64,000 nucleotides of DNA. It comes from Corythucha ciliata (lineage: Eukaryota > Arthropoda > Insecta > Hemiptera > Tingidae). How positions within the stretch are numbered: the first letter of the stretch is position 1; every line of letters begins with the position of its first letter. Where the stretch lies: positions 49,318,751 to 49,382,750 of the forward strand of contig CM075942.1 of NCBI GenBank assembly GCA_038030265.1, written 5' to 3'. Positions 34,390 to 46,824 of the stretch are shown here, piece by piece. Below the pieces are notes generated by a model. The model searched no databases. It was given only the letters and a program-made list of their open reading frames with translations, and was not told the origin of the DNA. A program made the position numbers and the translations under genes.

Positions 34390-35640
34390 AGGTCCCAATC
34401 ATTCAAAGAATAAATTTTGCTTGTTCGGCTCTCTCAAAAAGCAATTTCACGGGCTGCGGTCTTACAAAAAGCAAAATTCAGCCATCCACTCGCGGCGGAA
34501 GTGGGGTTCACGAGGGGGGGGGGAGTTCTCTCAGTGGCCTGATTGGGGAGCGGCGCAGCCGGAAGCTGAGGAAAAATGAGTCGAAGTTTTCAGTCAATTC
34601 CGCCTTGAATTTCGCAAAAAGTTTGCCTGGAATGTGTTGTTTGGTTTAACGTGAATTTTTCTAATTCACGCGTGGCACTTTCTCCTTTCTTTTTTCTCAC
34701 TCAATGTTTCCCCGTTTAGCGTGAGTTTTGCCCTGAATGTGATCACAGAATTTATTTATCTGGATGTGACGTTTTGCAGGAACTTCACTCCCCAATGTGG
34801 CATTTCCAATCAATTTTGCCTTAATCCGTTTCTCATAAATTTTCTTATCGGCGAGTCGTGTCTTTCCAATTTCCACCTGAATTTACCATTTCATACGAAA
34901 TTCACCTTAAACTCAGTGTGGGAGCCGGTCTACGCGCTTCAGCTGTTTGATTATAGCTACGTGATTCCTATAGGGCTGACAATTTCGTTGTTTTTTTTTT
35001 TTCTGCCTTGGCTGTTAAAATGCCTTCAGTTTTAGGTCCCAAACCTCAAAGTTGTAGTTGCATGCTCGAATAAGATTTTTAGAACAAAATTATGTCTAAA
35101 GCGTGGCTAACTCGATCAGTCCACTGTGTAGATCAAACCTTCAGACTTTCCTGGATAGATCGATTTGAGCTTTAAAAATGGCTGGTTGAAATGACAAGAT
35201 CCACCCTAAAAATGACAAACTGGCCCTTTTGGCACCTTGCAAATGGTTTTACACTTATAATTATCACCACTTAAATATCCAAACGTCCTATTTCCTCACT
35301 GTTGGTGGCCTTGTACATTCGGCGCCACCAGCCCGTAATGGCCCATTCAGCCCATAATCGGCTCTGTCGCCCGCCGCGGCTGAAACCCGCCGCCCAGGGG
35401 AAACAACCACGCTAGTAGCTCATATGAGGAAGGATGACCTAAAGAGAGAGAAAGAAAGAGAGGACCTACACCTCTCCCCCCATCGTAATTTTTCTTCATT
35501 TCAGCGGCAAATTAGTGATGTATCTCAATTTTAGCCGTGAAATTTTGTTTCCTTTCGTAGCCGCTGATGAGCTATTTCCCCCAATTCTATGAGTTTTTAA
35601 CGCATGCATTTTCTTCATTATAGCTGCGAATTAGCGCTTT
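34390..35640. repeat. Diverged mixed family A and B blocks
   Basis: Scattered units (gcaatttcacgggctgcggt at about 34442; gaatttcgcaaaaagtttgc at about 34608; ttagccgtgaaattttgttt at about 35530) with unique sequence between. The frame at 34721-35035 is repeat-derived. Confidence 0.4.
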
Positions 35641-36114
35641 TGCAAATTCCCTCTTGCTCTTCCAAAGACCAAAACCGAGTTTAGGTCTTCAACAGACAGA
35701 TGTCAGGGGTTATGGCTTTCAGAAAAAGACAGATTTCTCCGTTGAATTATACCCATGAATAAAGGCAATACAAATAAAAGCCCTTGGTTAGTAGGTTTTT
35801 CCATGAGTGCGCAAGATTCTCGCCCCTCTCACCCCTTCCCTTACGAGCTCCCTCAATTTCCTCTGTCGGTCAAAACTTGGCGAGAGAGAGGTGTTCAATA
35901 TAAAATAATAATAATAAAATTAGACGGGACGACCCTGTTATTCAGTCATAGAACGCCGTTAATCAAACAATGCATTTAAATATTGTATTAAAAAAATATT
36001 CTTAAATAGCGCCTCATAAAACGTCCCCACAATTATTTTTGGGTTGTTTTTGACACTCTTGTTAGGAAAATTCTCGGAGAGGACGGCCACGTCCAGGTTG
36101 GGGCGCACCCCGCG

Positions 36115-36270
36115 GGGTGTTCGCCGAAGCCATATTTGAATTCAGCGCCCCGAAAAACCCACCGAAAAGCCACGGAGATGACGTTAACGGTCAGGTTCTG
36201 GTGCACTAGGTGTTCGGGGGTCAATTTGAACATCATATTCGCGTGATCAGCGACCTCGAAAACCCCCGAG
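36115..36270. repeat. Two copies of a ~100-bp dispersed repeat unit
   Basis: The phrases ccatatttgaattcagcgcc plus ccgaaaaaccc (from 36130) and tcatattcgcgtgatcagcg plus acctcgaaaaccccc (from 36231) are diverged copies about 100 bp apart. The pattern 'attcgtnatcagcgacc-cgaaaaccc' resembles unclassified repeats I recall from other invertebrate genomes; I cannot name it. Confidence 0.4.
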
Positions 36271-36387
36271 TACCCGATCTGGGCCAGTTCTGACACTTAT
36301 TTACCAATCTTCCAAAAGGCCTCCGAGATAATGCATTTTTTGAATGCACTTTTGGCTGCAGCAATGCAATTTCCGGTTTCTCCCTAA

Positions 36388-36524
36388 AGGCCCGTTCACA
36401 AGCTCTATGTTTGCGTTGTATGGAGTCTTTGCAACCAAACAAATTTATTCCCTCGAAAAATGAAGCATTTTTATTGGTTGCATAGACACCACACAACACA
36501 AACATAGAGCTTGTGAACGGGCCC
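36388..36524. mobile_element. 137-bp MITE, GGGCCCGTTCACAAG ends, TAA target duplication
   Basis: The left end AGGCCCGTTCACAAGCTCTA and the right end (reverse complement starts GGGCCCGTTCACAAGCTCTA) agree over about 51 bp with only a few differences. TAA flanks both sides (36385-36387 and 36525-36527). A TWA-type 3-bp duplication and GGSCC-like ends are typical of PIF/Harbinger elements. Nearly the entire element is inverted repeat, so a transcript would fold into one hairpin. Confidence 0.8.
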
Positions 36525-36527
36525 TAA

Positions 36528-37739
36528 TGAAAATTAGGTAAATTTTTTACAAATAATTTTTGGAAGCGAATGCAAAAAACCGCATTCCGGTCCGTCCAGG
36601 ACGCAAAATTTTTCTTTTTGTGACGTTTTTTCGCGTATTTTGCCTCGACTACAATTGCTCTCCCCTTTTTATTAAAAAAAAAAAAAAAAAGTTTCAATCG
36701 AGCGCACGAACACAATACCTTGACAATTGAAAGAGGAGGAGGAGGGGGGTGAAACTAGGAGAAAATCACGCGGGAATGAACTTTTATTCTCGAAGAAAAA
36801 AAGTCGGTTTATTGCCATTCTTCATCCCTGCCCCCCTTCCATACCCCAGGAAGGAAACTGTTTGTTTCTTCACGGACTGTATGGAGACTACTACCTTTTG
36901 GAAAAGAAACAAATTAGACCTCTCAAAGGAAGAAAAGTCTTTTTATAGTGAAAATATTGTTACATGAGCGTACAGGGAGCAAAAAAAAACTCCGGAAAAT
37001 AAATTTCCCTCCCAAATGAATACAATGGCGGGCGGCACACACACGCTGATGACAAAGCACAGTCAAATAACGTCTCGTTAGCCATTTTCCCCATCAGTCT
37101 TTTTCATTAAGTTATAAAATTTATGAATACGAAGTTAGTTGCTCGTAACGAACTAAACAATCCCCCCCTCATTTTCATCATCATCCCTGCTTTTTTTAAT
37201 AAATTGAAGCTACCATCAACAAGATCTTGTCATCAAAGGCGATTGACTCCAGACAAGCGAGCTAGTTATAGAGTTGAATTAATTGCTTCAGGCGGATCTT
37301 TTTTCTCTCTCGTTGTATCCTTTTTGCTTAGACCAGACCTCTTTTCCTTGAACAAATAATTTTTAAGCGAGCTTTATTCCTTTTATGGACTCGTCTTCCA
37401 CTTCATAGAAACGTCTCGATAATTCTGGAGAAAAAAATGACAAAATTCTAGCGTTGATTCCATTCACTTAAGTCGCAAAAAAAATGTGAATTGTCGCGGT
37501 ATGGAATCATAATTATGGTAACATTTTCAGAAAAGGATTTCCTTTTTTTTTACCTTTCATTAACGATTTGAACGGCGAAGCATCCACTCATCAGGCCCTA
37601 GACTCAGGCAGGAGGGCTTTCAACCCTGGAACACCTTCAACTCCCCTCACTTTTTGACCCCCCCTCCTTCACATTACACACACACATTTATGTTGTGCGT
37701 GCGAAATAACGTTTGCTGCTTCGGCTCTTTCAAAGCTCT
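36528..37739. other. No gene recognised
   Basis: A/T-rich, with an A-run at 36674-36690. Frames of 60-78 codons show no family resemblance. Confidence 0.4.
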
Positions 37740-38960
37740 TTGTGGATTATTATCACGCACATAGCCACTAACACACTCAAAAAGTCAATTTCGTAGAATT
37801 GGCTCTCACTAGTTCACTCACTCAAAAAAACTACCTACCTATTTAACGGGTTTTCCTGATTTGAAGCCCAAATTTCGTGGATCTGGCAAATAATAGAGAA
37901 CCCAATTTCAAGGTTTTCACAAATTCATGAAGTAATTCCGCCTCTTAGCGTCTGAAAATAATGATTCTCCCGTTTAGGATCCATAAAATTTCGCAAATAA
38001 TTATGGTCATAAAATCCAATGTCACAATGTTGTCGACCTAAAAATGACCAACTTCAGGGATTTCACACGTTTCAAAATCAAAATTTCTCCTACGTTACCA
38101 CGATTTAAAAGAGCAATTTCGTGGAAGTCGCTACTTTCAAAAACAAAATTCAGGGGGCTTCAGTCCATTCAAAGCCCTAATTTAGCGGATATTTGGCTCT
38201 CACAGAACAATAATATTTCGTGTGTTTGACTGACCCAAAATACCTATTTCGCGGTTTCACTCCCTATAAGTCCAATTTTGCGTTGTTGACCCATCCAAAC
38301 ACCCAATCTCTCAGGGTTTAGTGCCTTCAAAAGAGCGATTCCGAGAAATTGGTGTCCAAATTTCGTGGGTTTGACACTTAATGTATCCAATTTCACGGTT
38401 TTGGATAATTCAAGAATTAACTTCACGTTTGACTCTATACGAAAAAATCAATTCTGTTGGTTTTGTAGCACATTTTTGCCAATCTGGAGATGTCCGTAAC
38501 GAATTTCGTCGGATCAGCTCCCCTAAATACGCCATTGGATTTTACAGCATTAAAACCGAAATTTCAGGTCTTGGTCCATTACAAACCAATTTTTTGGGGT
38601 TTTTCTTTAAAACCTTAATCCGAGGGATTTGGTCCTTTGAACAACCAATTTCGAGGGTTTTGCTCGTTATAATTCGTGGGTTCGGCTTCTTCAAAGGCCA
38701 ATTTTGTGGAGTCGGATCATTCAGAAAATGAAATTAGCGGGTTCGGTCCAAGAAGTCAGGTACAAGCGTTTCATTTTCTGAAAATTCCAAATTTGATTGT
38801 TGGACACATTAAAAAATTAGTATCATAATTAAATAATTAATAATAAAAATTATATTTTCAATCTCTGAAAAAACTAACTTCGTGCGTTCGGCCCCCTCAA
38901 AAACAAAAACGCGTGTTTGGCTCATTCTAAAAAGCAATTTCGAGGGTTTCGTTCCTTCAA
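37740..38960. repeat. Degenerate ~31-bp array, family A (reverse)
   Basis: Units such as ccaatttcacggttttggat and ccaatttcgagggttttgct, same orientation as 5560-6300. Confidence 0.7.
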
Positions 38961-39960
38961 AAACCAATGCCACATCTTTACTTTTTTAAATTTTGGTTAA
39001 AACCGACTCTAACTCGGCCGATTTTCATCTCCCCAGTGCAATGTGATCGATTCTATGATTATCTGGGGCTCAATGAACGGAACGTTTAGTGAATGGTGGA
39101 ACCTTTAATTTGCACGGCCTCACAGTCGCTTTAGTGTGTTGCTTATACGGCGAAAGCTGTGCATTTTCGGCAAACCAGCCTGATTTCGAGCCAAATTCTC
39201 CCTCAGTAGAACAATGCCTCTCTGCGTACGCGCTCTCAGCATATACCGTACCTTTATGATCGGCTTTGTAAGGATTGACTTTCTTCTATGTTCATGCCCT
39301 GGGACAACGGGGCTAATGAAACGAACGAGTAACGCCCTTTCGTTACCTCATCGTTCACCGTCGGCAGCCTATGCTCATATTATTGAATTGTCGACTTCTT
39401 TTTTTCATCATGTGTCAAATTACGTACAGCATAAGAAATTAATTTTGCGCCGAAACACGTGAACACGCGTCGATTTCACTCGGAAGCTTTATAACTGGAT
39501 CAACGGGTGATGAATCACGATTTATAATTTACTCCCCCCTCCCCCACCACCCCTTCCCTTCTGTGTCATCGAAAAAGTAGTAACAACTGAGTGAATCACA
39601 TATAAGGGTTATTGCTCCTTAGATGAGCATGTGAATATTTGCGTGAGCTCTTGACAAATCAGCCAATACAAATGACCAAATTGGCGGTCGAACTCACCCC
39701 TGGAGAAAGTTTGTGCGTTCTTCGGTGAATGGTGGAACAAAAATTATTTAATTATCTGAAACCCTGTTATTCCTCTCGCCTGGAAGACAAAAACTACAAA
39801 CAATTCGCTTGGGAAAAGATGAATGAAGTTAAAAGGAGAGGATAATCGTGCTCGGAGAGTTTATTTCATAATGAAATTGCTTCTCACTCCTCACTTCGCC
39901 CTCTCCTATTCCACTTCAATATTCTCAATTTATTTTTATAATTTTTTTTTTTTTTTTCAG

Positions 39961-40809
39961 AGGGTCCGTTTACCGCGAAGTACCGAAATCATGCTGCGGA
40001 CTCCTTTCCCCGGCGGCTGTCTCTCTACGATGGCTCATGCTATTATTACTGACGGTCGGCGTCTGTTGTGCCTTGGTCGGAACAGTTCTGGGAGCCACAA
40101 GGGCCACAGCCCCGCACCATCTCACCGTCTCTCTGCTCATGATCGGTGAGTTATTATTGATTATACTATAGAATGTTTAAACACAAAAAATAATACGATG
40201 CGTGGGTGAAAATTGTCTTGAAATTGATTTGAAGGTTGTCTAGAATGGAATCGTTATACGTAATTTTTAAACAAAGGGTGAAGTTGGCTTTTCACATACT
40301 ATAAAGAACTCGAAAGGCTATAGCTGTAGGCGTTTGCAATCTATGGAATGAACGAAGGAGAGCTTTTATTATTTTTTTTAGCCACACCCGTTCCTTTTGG
40401 CTGAACAACGGCCATCCTAGACGTCCCTATCTTAAATCACTGATATCCTATACAGACAGTGGAGACGAGAGGGAAAAAAAAGTTCGTTCCCAACTTCCTG
40501 GTTTTATAAACCTGTCGGCATTCAAAGCCGATTTTTTCTATTCCATTTCTTTCTTACATTAATCCCCCTTTGTTCAATCCCCGAAATTAAATCCTCCAAT
40601 TATTTTTTCGCCCGTTCGAAGTTATCCAACCATAAATTCTGATTTTGAAATTCATATCAGCGAACGAGAGAGAGAGAAAAAAATGACACTGTAATCTTCG
40701 TCATTTGTCTAAATACGCCCTTAGGGGCTTCTATAACCCACACTTCCAAGTGAATTACTTCGTTCGAACTGCGAGTTTCAACCCATCAATTGATTTGAAC
40801 ATGATTTGA

Positions 40810-40840
<31 letters not shown>

Positions 40841-43800
40841 TGAGAAAGACAAGCTTTCTATCACACCCCAGGAAAAACTCTTCTTTTTTTTACCCGCCAC
40901 ATGCAGCTAGCACGTACCATTCAAACTGTAATTTAGATCCCCCAGAGTTTAGATTTCTACATAAATTGCGACGTTTGATTCCCGAGTTATTTGAACGTGA
41001 TTTGCTAAAAAAAAAAAAAAAAAAAAAAGTGAGGCAAATAATGAAAGTACAAACACTGTGCGGGTATTCGAGGGGGGGAGAGGTTGTTGAAAAGGATGTT
41101 CCGTTAGATAACGTGCTGAGGCGTGACTGCGTCTGATATGCTAGGACGCTCTTTGACATTCGTAAAGTCCGGGTGACCTTTTTTTTCTTCTTTTTTAATT
41201 AGAGGAAAAGGAAAAGTTCCCCGGTGCGGGAATTCATCGGCAAGGGGGGGGGGGGAGTTTGAAGTAACGACGTTTAATCGCCCTAAGTGTTTGAAACGAT
41301 TGGGAAATGGATGGGATGAATAAGCGATGACCTTGTTCGAAGGCTCGCATGTTATTTTACTGGTTTTATTTTGAAGTTAAACTTTTTTTCTCCAATTTTC
41401 ACGTTCTCGGCTGTTGAAGTGGTTGTTCAAGACCTTCAAAGTTCGTCAATTTCCTTGGCTTTATGTGCCACAATAATAAGTGTTTCGCTGGTCTTATCTC
41501 TCCTGCCTGTAATCAAGTTTATTCAATTATTATTAGGGCGTAAGCGGGTTTATCTAGTGCTTTAATTTTGTGCCTGGAGATTATAGTAAAATTGGTAGTA
41601 AATTTAGACTAAACAGTTTATAACTCCCATTTTATCTCTCGATAATAATTGTCCCGCAATCGAAATATTGCCCCTCCATTGAAGTAATTGTCAGCGATAA
41701 TTCTTCTAAAAACCCGACATTGTAATATTTTCTGTGACAGCTGGGAGGAGGAGGGGTCTCAGACAGATGGTCCTATCTCGGATGCTGTGCTAATGAGGCG
41801 CTATAGGAGCCATTGGGCTAGAACACGGCCCGGTGGCGGCACAGGAGGTGTGGGAACCGCAGGCAATGACTCGTTTCAATTGTCAGATCTTCACTGTGTT
41901 TGCAGCTTTACTGAGGCTTGGGCCTCCACAAAAACCACAAAAAGCTCAAGCCTCAAAAAGTTCGAAGCACGAAATGCTCGAACCACAAAAAGCTACAGAA
42001 CCACGAAACGCTCCACACTCCAAACTTAAAATTTTTCAATACAACTGAAAATTAGAGCCTATGAACCGGCTAGTTCAATGAAAACTGGACACTTTAAACT
42101 TGAAAATAAATCAATAATAAATAAAAATAAAGCAATAGTGACTTATTCCCACGTACCCTCAGAATCTGTACATTTCGTTGAAAAACTTGGTTTTCCTGCC
42201 ATGTACCAGACTTTTTGGCCACAATCCTTCTAATCCCCCCCCCCCCGGGCACCACCCATACACTGCAGAAATGCCCTCAGGTTTCCCTTCAATTCCAATA
42301 TTGAGCTACTTACACGGACTTATCGGAGATTCAAGGAAATGCCTTGGCGTAATTAGAAGGAAAAGAAAGATTTCGATATAGTTCAAGTGGACGTAGAGAA
42401 CCCTTGGGAAAGGAGGTATTACACCATTTAATAACGAATTAGAGTTAAAGTTGAGATCTTTTAAGCTTTGAAGGCAATTAAAAGTGTGTTAAACAATTTA
42501 GGAACACAATTTAAGCGACGAGGGTTTCATGATTATCGATTTCTGGAAGGTTTTTAATTGGTTTGAGACACTGATCATTTCCTCGTTAAGTGATTTTGTT
42601 TTGTAATTTAAGTTCGATGAAACTTGTAGTTTATGATAAAAATTTGAAAAGTTTTCCTTCGAAAGGAAATAACCCTTACGAAAAAGCCGATGGATCCTCT
42701 TGAATTATACATCAACCTTTTAGGAGTTTTGGGATGTGGAAGCGGAGAGAGAGATAGAATGAGAGGGAAAACGTAAGAGTACACCTTTGGGATTCTGATA
42801 GGATCATATCGGCTTTTCTTGGGAGGGCAGAGGCGCCATTAAATGTTTCTCCATTTCCTTCCATTCCCTTATGCTCTCTTTCTCTCGCCCGGGCTAATGG
42901 TGGAATATTGCACACAACACCCAACGACGATGAATTGTGATTTAGGCAGGGGTTTGGTGGGGTGGGGGTTAGGGGTCAAGAACTGCTGATTATTTCGCTT
43001 CTCTGCGTCTAATTTATCCTCTCGAGAGTAGATCTCTGACAAAAGCCCATTCCCACGAAAAAAAAAAAATGTTAATCAGCTTGAAAGAAAGTCTCCGCAA
43101 AACCCTTACCCTCCTCAACGACACGATATCTTTGGGGGGGGGGGGGTTGTTTGAAGAGCCCCGTAACAAACGCCTCTCTTCTTTTTTCTCATCTCCTCAA
43201 CAAAGTCTCCAATCAAATCTTCTTGTCGGTCTCCTCACTCCCTCGTGCTATTAAAATCGAGATTGAAAACACTCAGGTAAGGAAAAATTTTTCCTTTTCA
43301 ATCTTTGAATCTTCAATCTGATTTCAATTCTTTCATTTTGAATAGAGTTGAAAGGATTGGTTGGGCTTGGTGGGGGGAGGGGTGAAAATTGGAATTGCTA
43401 TCAGATTCACGATTCACTTGACATCCCCTAAATACGGAAAAATAAAGAAGTAGGACGAATGAAATGAATTTTGGGAAATAATATTATAGTCGGTAAAATT
43501 GATAACAATTAAAAAGGGGGGAAATTAATAGCTTGAGCAAATGTTTAACCCGTTTCCCCCTTCCACCCCATTCGAACGTGTAATGTTGTTTCGTATATAA
43601 ACAGGAAAGTCCGAGTTGCGAGATGTACTCTCAAGCGTGAGAGTGAGGGGGTGAAAAGGGAATTCAAAACGCATTAGTGAAAAAGGGCGCGAGGTCGACA
43701 TTAAAACTATGACGCGGCGGACGGCGGGGAAATGCCCCCAACACGTCCTAGCACAGCACACTCGTGAGAGTCCCTTTAGCTTTTCCGGGAATGTTGTTTG

Positions 43801-46800
43801 GAATGGGGGAGGGGAGCGGTGTCCTAATGTACAACCCCGTAACATACACAGAAACTTCCTCCCTCGCCACTACCCACCATACAGTCCTCGTTTACTTTCA
43901 TTAATATTTCAGTTGTCTTACTTCTGTATCCTTTTAAGTCCCCTCTTTTTGTTGTGAAAACCTCTTCCTCAACCCCCCACCCTCCCATAACTTCATCCGC
44001 ACCCACTCCATACTCATTCCGATGTTTACATAAGGTTTTTATGGCACCGACGCTTGGAATTTTAACGAGGCAAACTGCCTTCTCTCCCTAACATTCGTAT
44101 CTTCCTTTTTTTATTTCAATTGTCTTCCTAAATGTTCGCATTACTACTGTGACGCTATTCAATGTCGCATACTCTCTACCAGATTACTCTAATTGCCCGG
44201 TCGAAAAAAATTTCACACCCAAATGCCTTCCTGGCAAGGGTAAGGTCGGGGGGGGGGGATATCACACCCAGTCGGGCTGCTCAGAATCCCCGCCCCCCCC
44301 CCAATAACACTTTCGCAGGGCTACAACACGAGCCCCACCATCCTATCCTGGCCAGTGGCTACTGTAGTAGCGCAGTAGCTTATTCCGCGCTCCGCGTGAG
44401 AATTGCCAGCTCGTGGGAAATGGCGAGGGGCGAGTACTTATTCTCAGCACTGCGACGAAAGGACGAGATGCGTGAATTCCGTAGCAAAAATGAAGGGGGT
44501 CGGCGAATGGACCCACGTTAGCCTTCGACGCCCCCTGTCGTCCTTTAACCCAAGTTTAGAGGATTTTAAAACCAAAATTCGCGACATTTGGTTGTGGGGG
44601 AGCAAAACAGTCAGCGAAAATGGAGTGTGAAGAGCCAAGATCAAGAGATTTGGTTGTGCCATCGAGCCAAATCTCGTGACACAACCAAATCTCGCGATCT
44701 TGGCTCTTCAAACTCCCTTTTCACTGACTGTTTTGCTCCCCCATAACCAAATGTCGCGGATTTGTATCCTTCAACACCAAATTTCACAGACTTTCGCTAT
44801 TTCATTTTCAAATTTCTTTGCTTTAGAACTTTCTAAAATCTAATTCGCTGGTTTTGGTTGGCCAATCATCTGATTTTGCTCTTTCAAAATCCGAATTCAC
44901 ACAATTGGCTCATTCAAAAACCAGTATTATGTTAGTTTGGCTTATAAACCCCATGTTCTTTGGATTTATTCAATACCCATTTTCACGGATTTTGCTTATT
45001 CAAAGCCAAACACCGGGATCCCATGGCCCCTACCAGAAATGCTAAAAATTGGCTGCAGGGTATGGTCTGCCACTCTATGGTATGATAATCGGTTCTTTAA
45101 AGTACGCGACACGAAATAAGGCGGGTGTGACTCATCGGCCCTCCCATGCCCTGTTGCCACTCCGTGCGTTGTGGGTGGTGATGTGGGGTGGGGTTTTACG
45201 AACGCTCACCGGCTCACAGCTCTCCAAAGTGACAACGATGGGAGCGCAACGTTGCCAGCTATGGGTGTAGACTTGAGCTTTTCATCGCATCTTTGGGACT
45301 ATAATGCGCAACGTTGGCTTTTTAGTCGATGAGTCACACCCGCCTTATTTCGTGTCGCGTACTTTAGGTATAGTTTTACGAATATTCAGCCAGGAGACTT
45401 ACAATTTCTGGGAAATTATTTTGTGGCTGCCTGTGTGAATTTTTGCGCTGTTCGTGGCTGGCTAGCCCGGGTTCCAAAAAAAAAAAAAAAACTTCGTAGA
45501 AATTTGTGAATGAAATGACCAGAAACTGGCATTTACCTCCGAGAGACGAATTTTCGTGACTATTCATCAATTTTGATGTAATTACAACCTAGAACTATAG
45601 TTTTCGCGAATATTAAGTCAGGAAACATCAAATTTCGCGGAAAACGCTGTAATAATAATGACCAGAGGCCCAGGGACATAGTGGCGCAAACAACCGCCCC
45701 GACATCAAAGCCAATACTTCCTTTACATTGGATTCCTCAAAAGAATCTGTTATCGCGCTGGTTAGCCAAACAAATTGAAAGTTCGCCCCCCCCCCTCATC
45801 CTAAGCAGATTTATTCGACCTTTCGAGATTTCTCGACGCGAGTGGTGCCATTTGAGCCCTTCACTTTAACAGGGGGGTTCTGTCAAAAACTTTCCCATTT
45901 TGCTGATTTTTGGGTTCAAATCACTTCATGAGTGTTTTCTTTGTGCAGGTGTTGGCGTTGTTCTTGTCACTGTTAGCGGCGTAGCGTGGCGTCTCATGTC
46001 ACACGAGGCACCCCCTTGGAGAAGCATGTTTGGATTCACTTCTGGTTCGGAAGCGGCCGACCCAAATCGTAGGTTCCTACCGCGGTTGCCTCCGTCGTAT
46101 GGTCGACCGCATCATCCGTACGCCGGTAGGGGCACCGACGCAAACACTGAAATCCTTTCAGAATCCATTTCGTTACTTTAAAATTCTGTTTCCTTTTTCT
46201 TATTCCAGCGATGATGTACCCGGAGTTTCAGTATCGAGCTCCACCGCCGTCCTATCAAGCCAGCATGCAAGAGTATCGGTTGAGGCTACTGCTTTTAGAC
46301 CGGCACAGTGCGGCGAGTCCACCTCCCACCTACAGATCACATCCTCCAACGCTCCTGAGGTATTTCAACGAGAGAAAAACAACATTTTTGGTGGGCGTAG
46401 TAAATATAAAATCCGTTTTCCCAGAAGAGGTGGCCTTATGGTCGGCGGCGGTGATTACAGTCGACCCCCAAGCTACAGATCTCGAACGAGCAGCTGTAGA
46501 CCCGACCTCCCCCCCATCGATCATTCGAGACAGACTTCGTCAGTTCTCAGTTCGGTAAGTACTAACCCCCTCCCCACCGACCCACCCAATGATAACACTT
46601 ATTTATTCCCTACACCCCACTCAACCCAACAGGTGCACAACATATCAACGACTCAAGTCAAAGAGGAACTTCAAACCAAGGATCACATCAAAGAGAACGT
46701 CGTCACGATCGTTCAAACGGCCGAAGAGCCCACCGGTCCCGTCATAGTCACCATTTCAGGGCCGCCGGAGCCGCTCATTCACTGCCCGCGCACCGATCAA

Positions 46801-46824
46801 ATGGAAATCCTCGCTCATTTGTGA
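39961..46824 (+). CDS. Two-pass membrane protein with a PPxY-rich cytoplasmic tail (3' five exons seen)
   Basis: Exons 39961-40145, 45949-46125, 46209-46359, 46425-46554 and 46633-46824 join in phase to 277 codons plus TGA; introns are 5803, 83, 65 and 78 bp. The first exon enters in phase 2, so the 5' end lies upstream (a candidate exon is at 26178). Within the visible part, residues about 24-45 (RWLMLLLLTVGVCCALVGTV) and 54-75 (LTVSLLMIGVGVVLVTVSGV) are two hydrophobic spans with a short loop. After them comes a long Pro/Ser-rich tail with four PPxY motifs: PPSY (46089-46100), PPSY (46244-46255, in YRAPPPSYQASMQEYRLRLL), PPTY (46322-46333) and PPSY (46465-46476). It ends DQMEILAHL. PPxY motifs bind WW domains such as those of NEDD4-family ubiquitin ligases or Yorkie/YAP; a trafficking or signalling-adaptor role is inference. 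I do not recognise a named family. Confidence 0.8.
40815..40840. repeat. (GA)n microsatellite
   Basis: Thirteen GA units in the large intron of the two-pass membrane gene. Confidence 0.9.
41007..41028. repeat. Poly(A) tract, 22 nt
   Basis: An uninterrupted A run inside the 5.8-kb intron. Confidence 0.9.
41916..42030. repeat. Degenerate ~17-bp minisatellite
   Basis: Units such as ccacaaaaagctcaag, cctcaaaaagttcgaag, cacgaaatgctcgaa and ccacaaaaagctacagaa, about 15-18 bp each. It is half the period of the other arrays and compositionally distinct from them. Confidence 0.6.
42040..44560. other. Intron of the two-pass membrane gene, nothing coding recognised
   Basis: A/T-rich sequence with many G-runs and C-runs (for example 43133-43146, 44249-44258, 44293-44302). 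Frames of 60-119 codons overlap on opposite strands and have no family resemblance. Confidence 0.4.
44580..44758. repeat. Palindromic duplication of family A units, ~79-bp arms
   Basis: The left arm 44580-44658 (from cgcgacatttggttgtgggg) and right arm 44680-44758 are near-perfect reverse complements round a 21-bp spacer. The arms are themselves made of family A-like units (gccaaatctcg, cttggctcttcaaa). Family A units continue to about 45010. Intronic in the two-pass membrane gene. Confidence 0.8.
45098..45366. mobile_element. 269-bp MITE-like element with 39-bp perfect inverted ends
   Basis: The left end taaagtacgcgacacgaaat (through 45136) is an exact reverse complement of 45328-45366 over 39 bp. 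If the outer TA belongs to the target site, the element is 45100-45364 with a TA duplication, as in Tc1/mariner-type MITEs. The 191-bp interior has no open frame of note. Perfect ends mean recent insertion or conversion, unlike the degenerate repeats round it. Confidence 0.75.
45380..45660. repeat. Short family D array
   Basis: Units such as gagacttacaatttctggga and gaaacatcaaatttcgcgga with the family D spacer (attttgtgg..tgtgtgaat) and one A-run at 45478-45491. Confidence 0.5.

Noticed and set aside
41371..41565. Small one-pass membrane protein
   Set aside because: The hydrophobic 64-codon frame lies in a T-rich part of an intron and has no other support; such frames are expected from T-rich DNA.
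46030..46824. 264-codon open frame taken as one exon
   Set aside because: It mixes true exon frames at its 3' end with intron and wrong-frame sequence at its 5' end. Strong GT-AG signals and phase continuity support the spliced model, which also keeps all four PPxY motifs.
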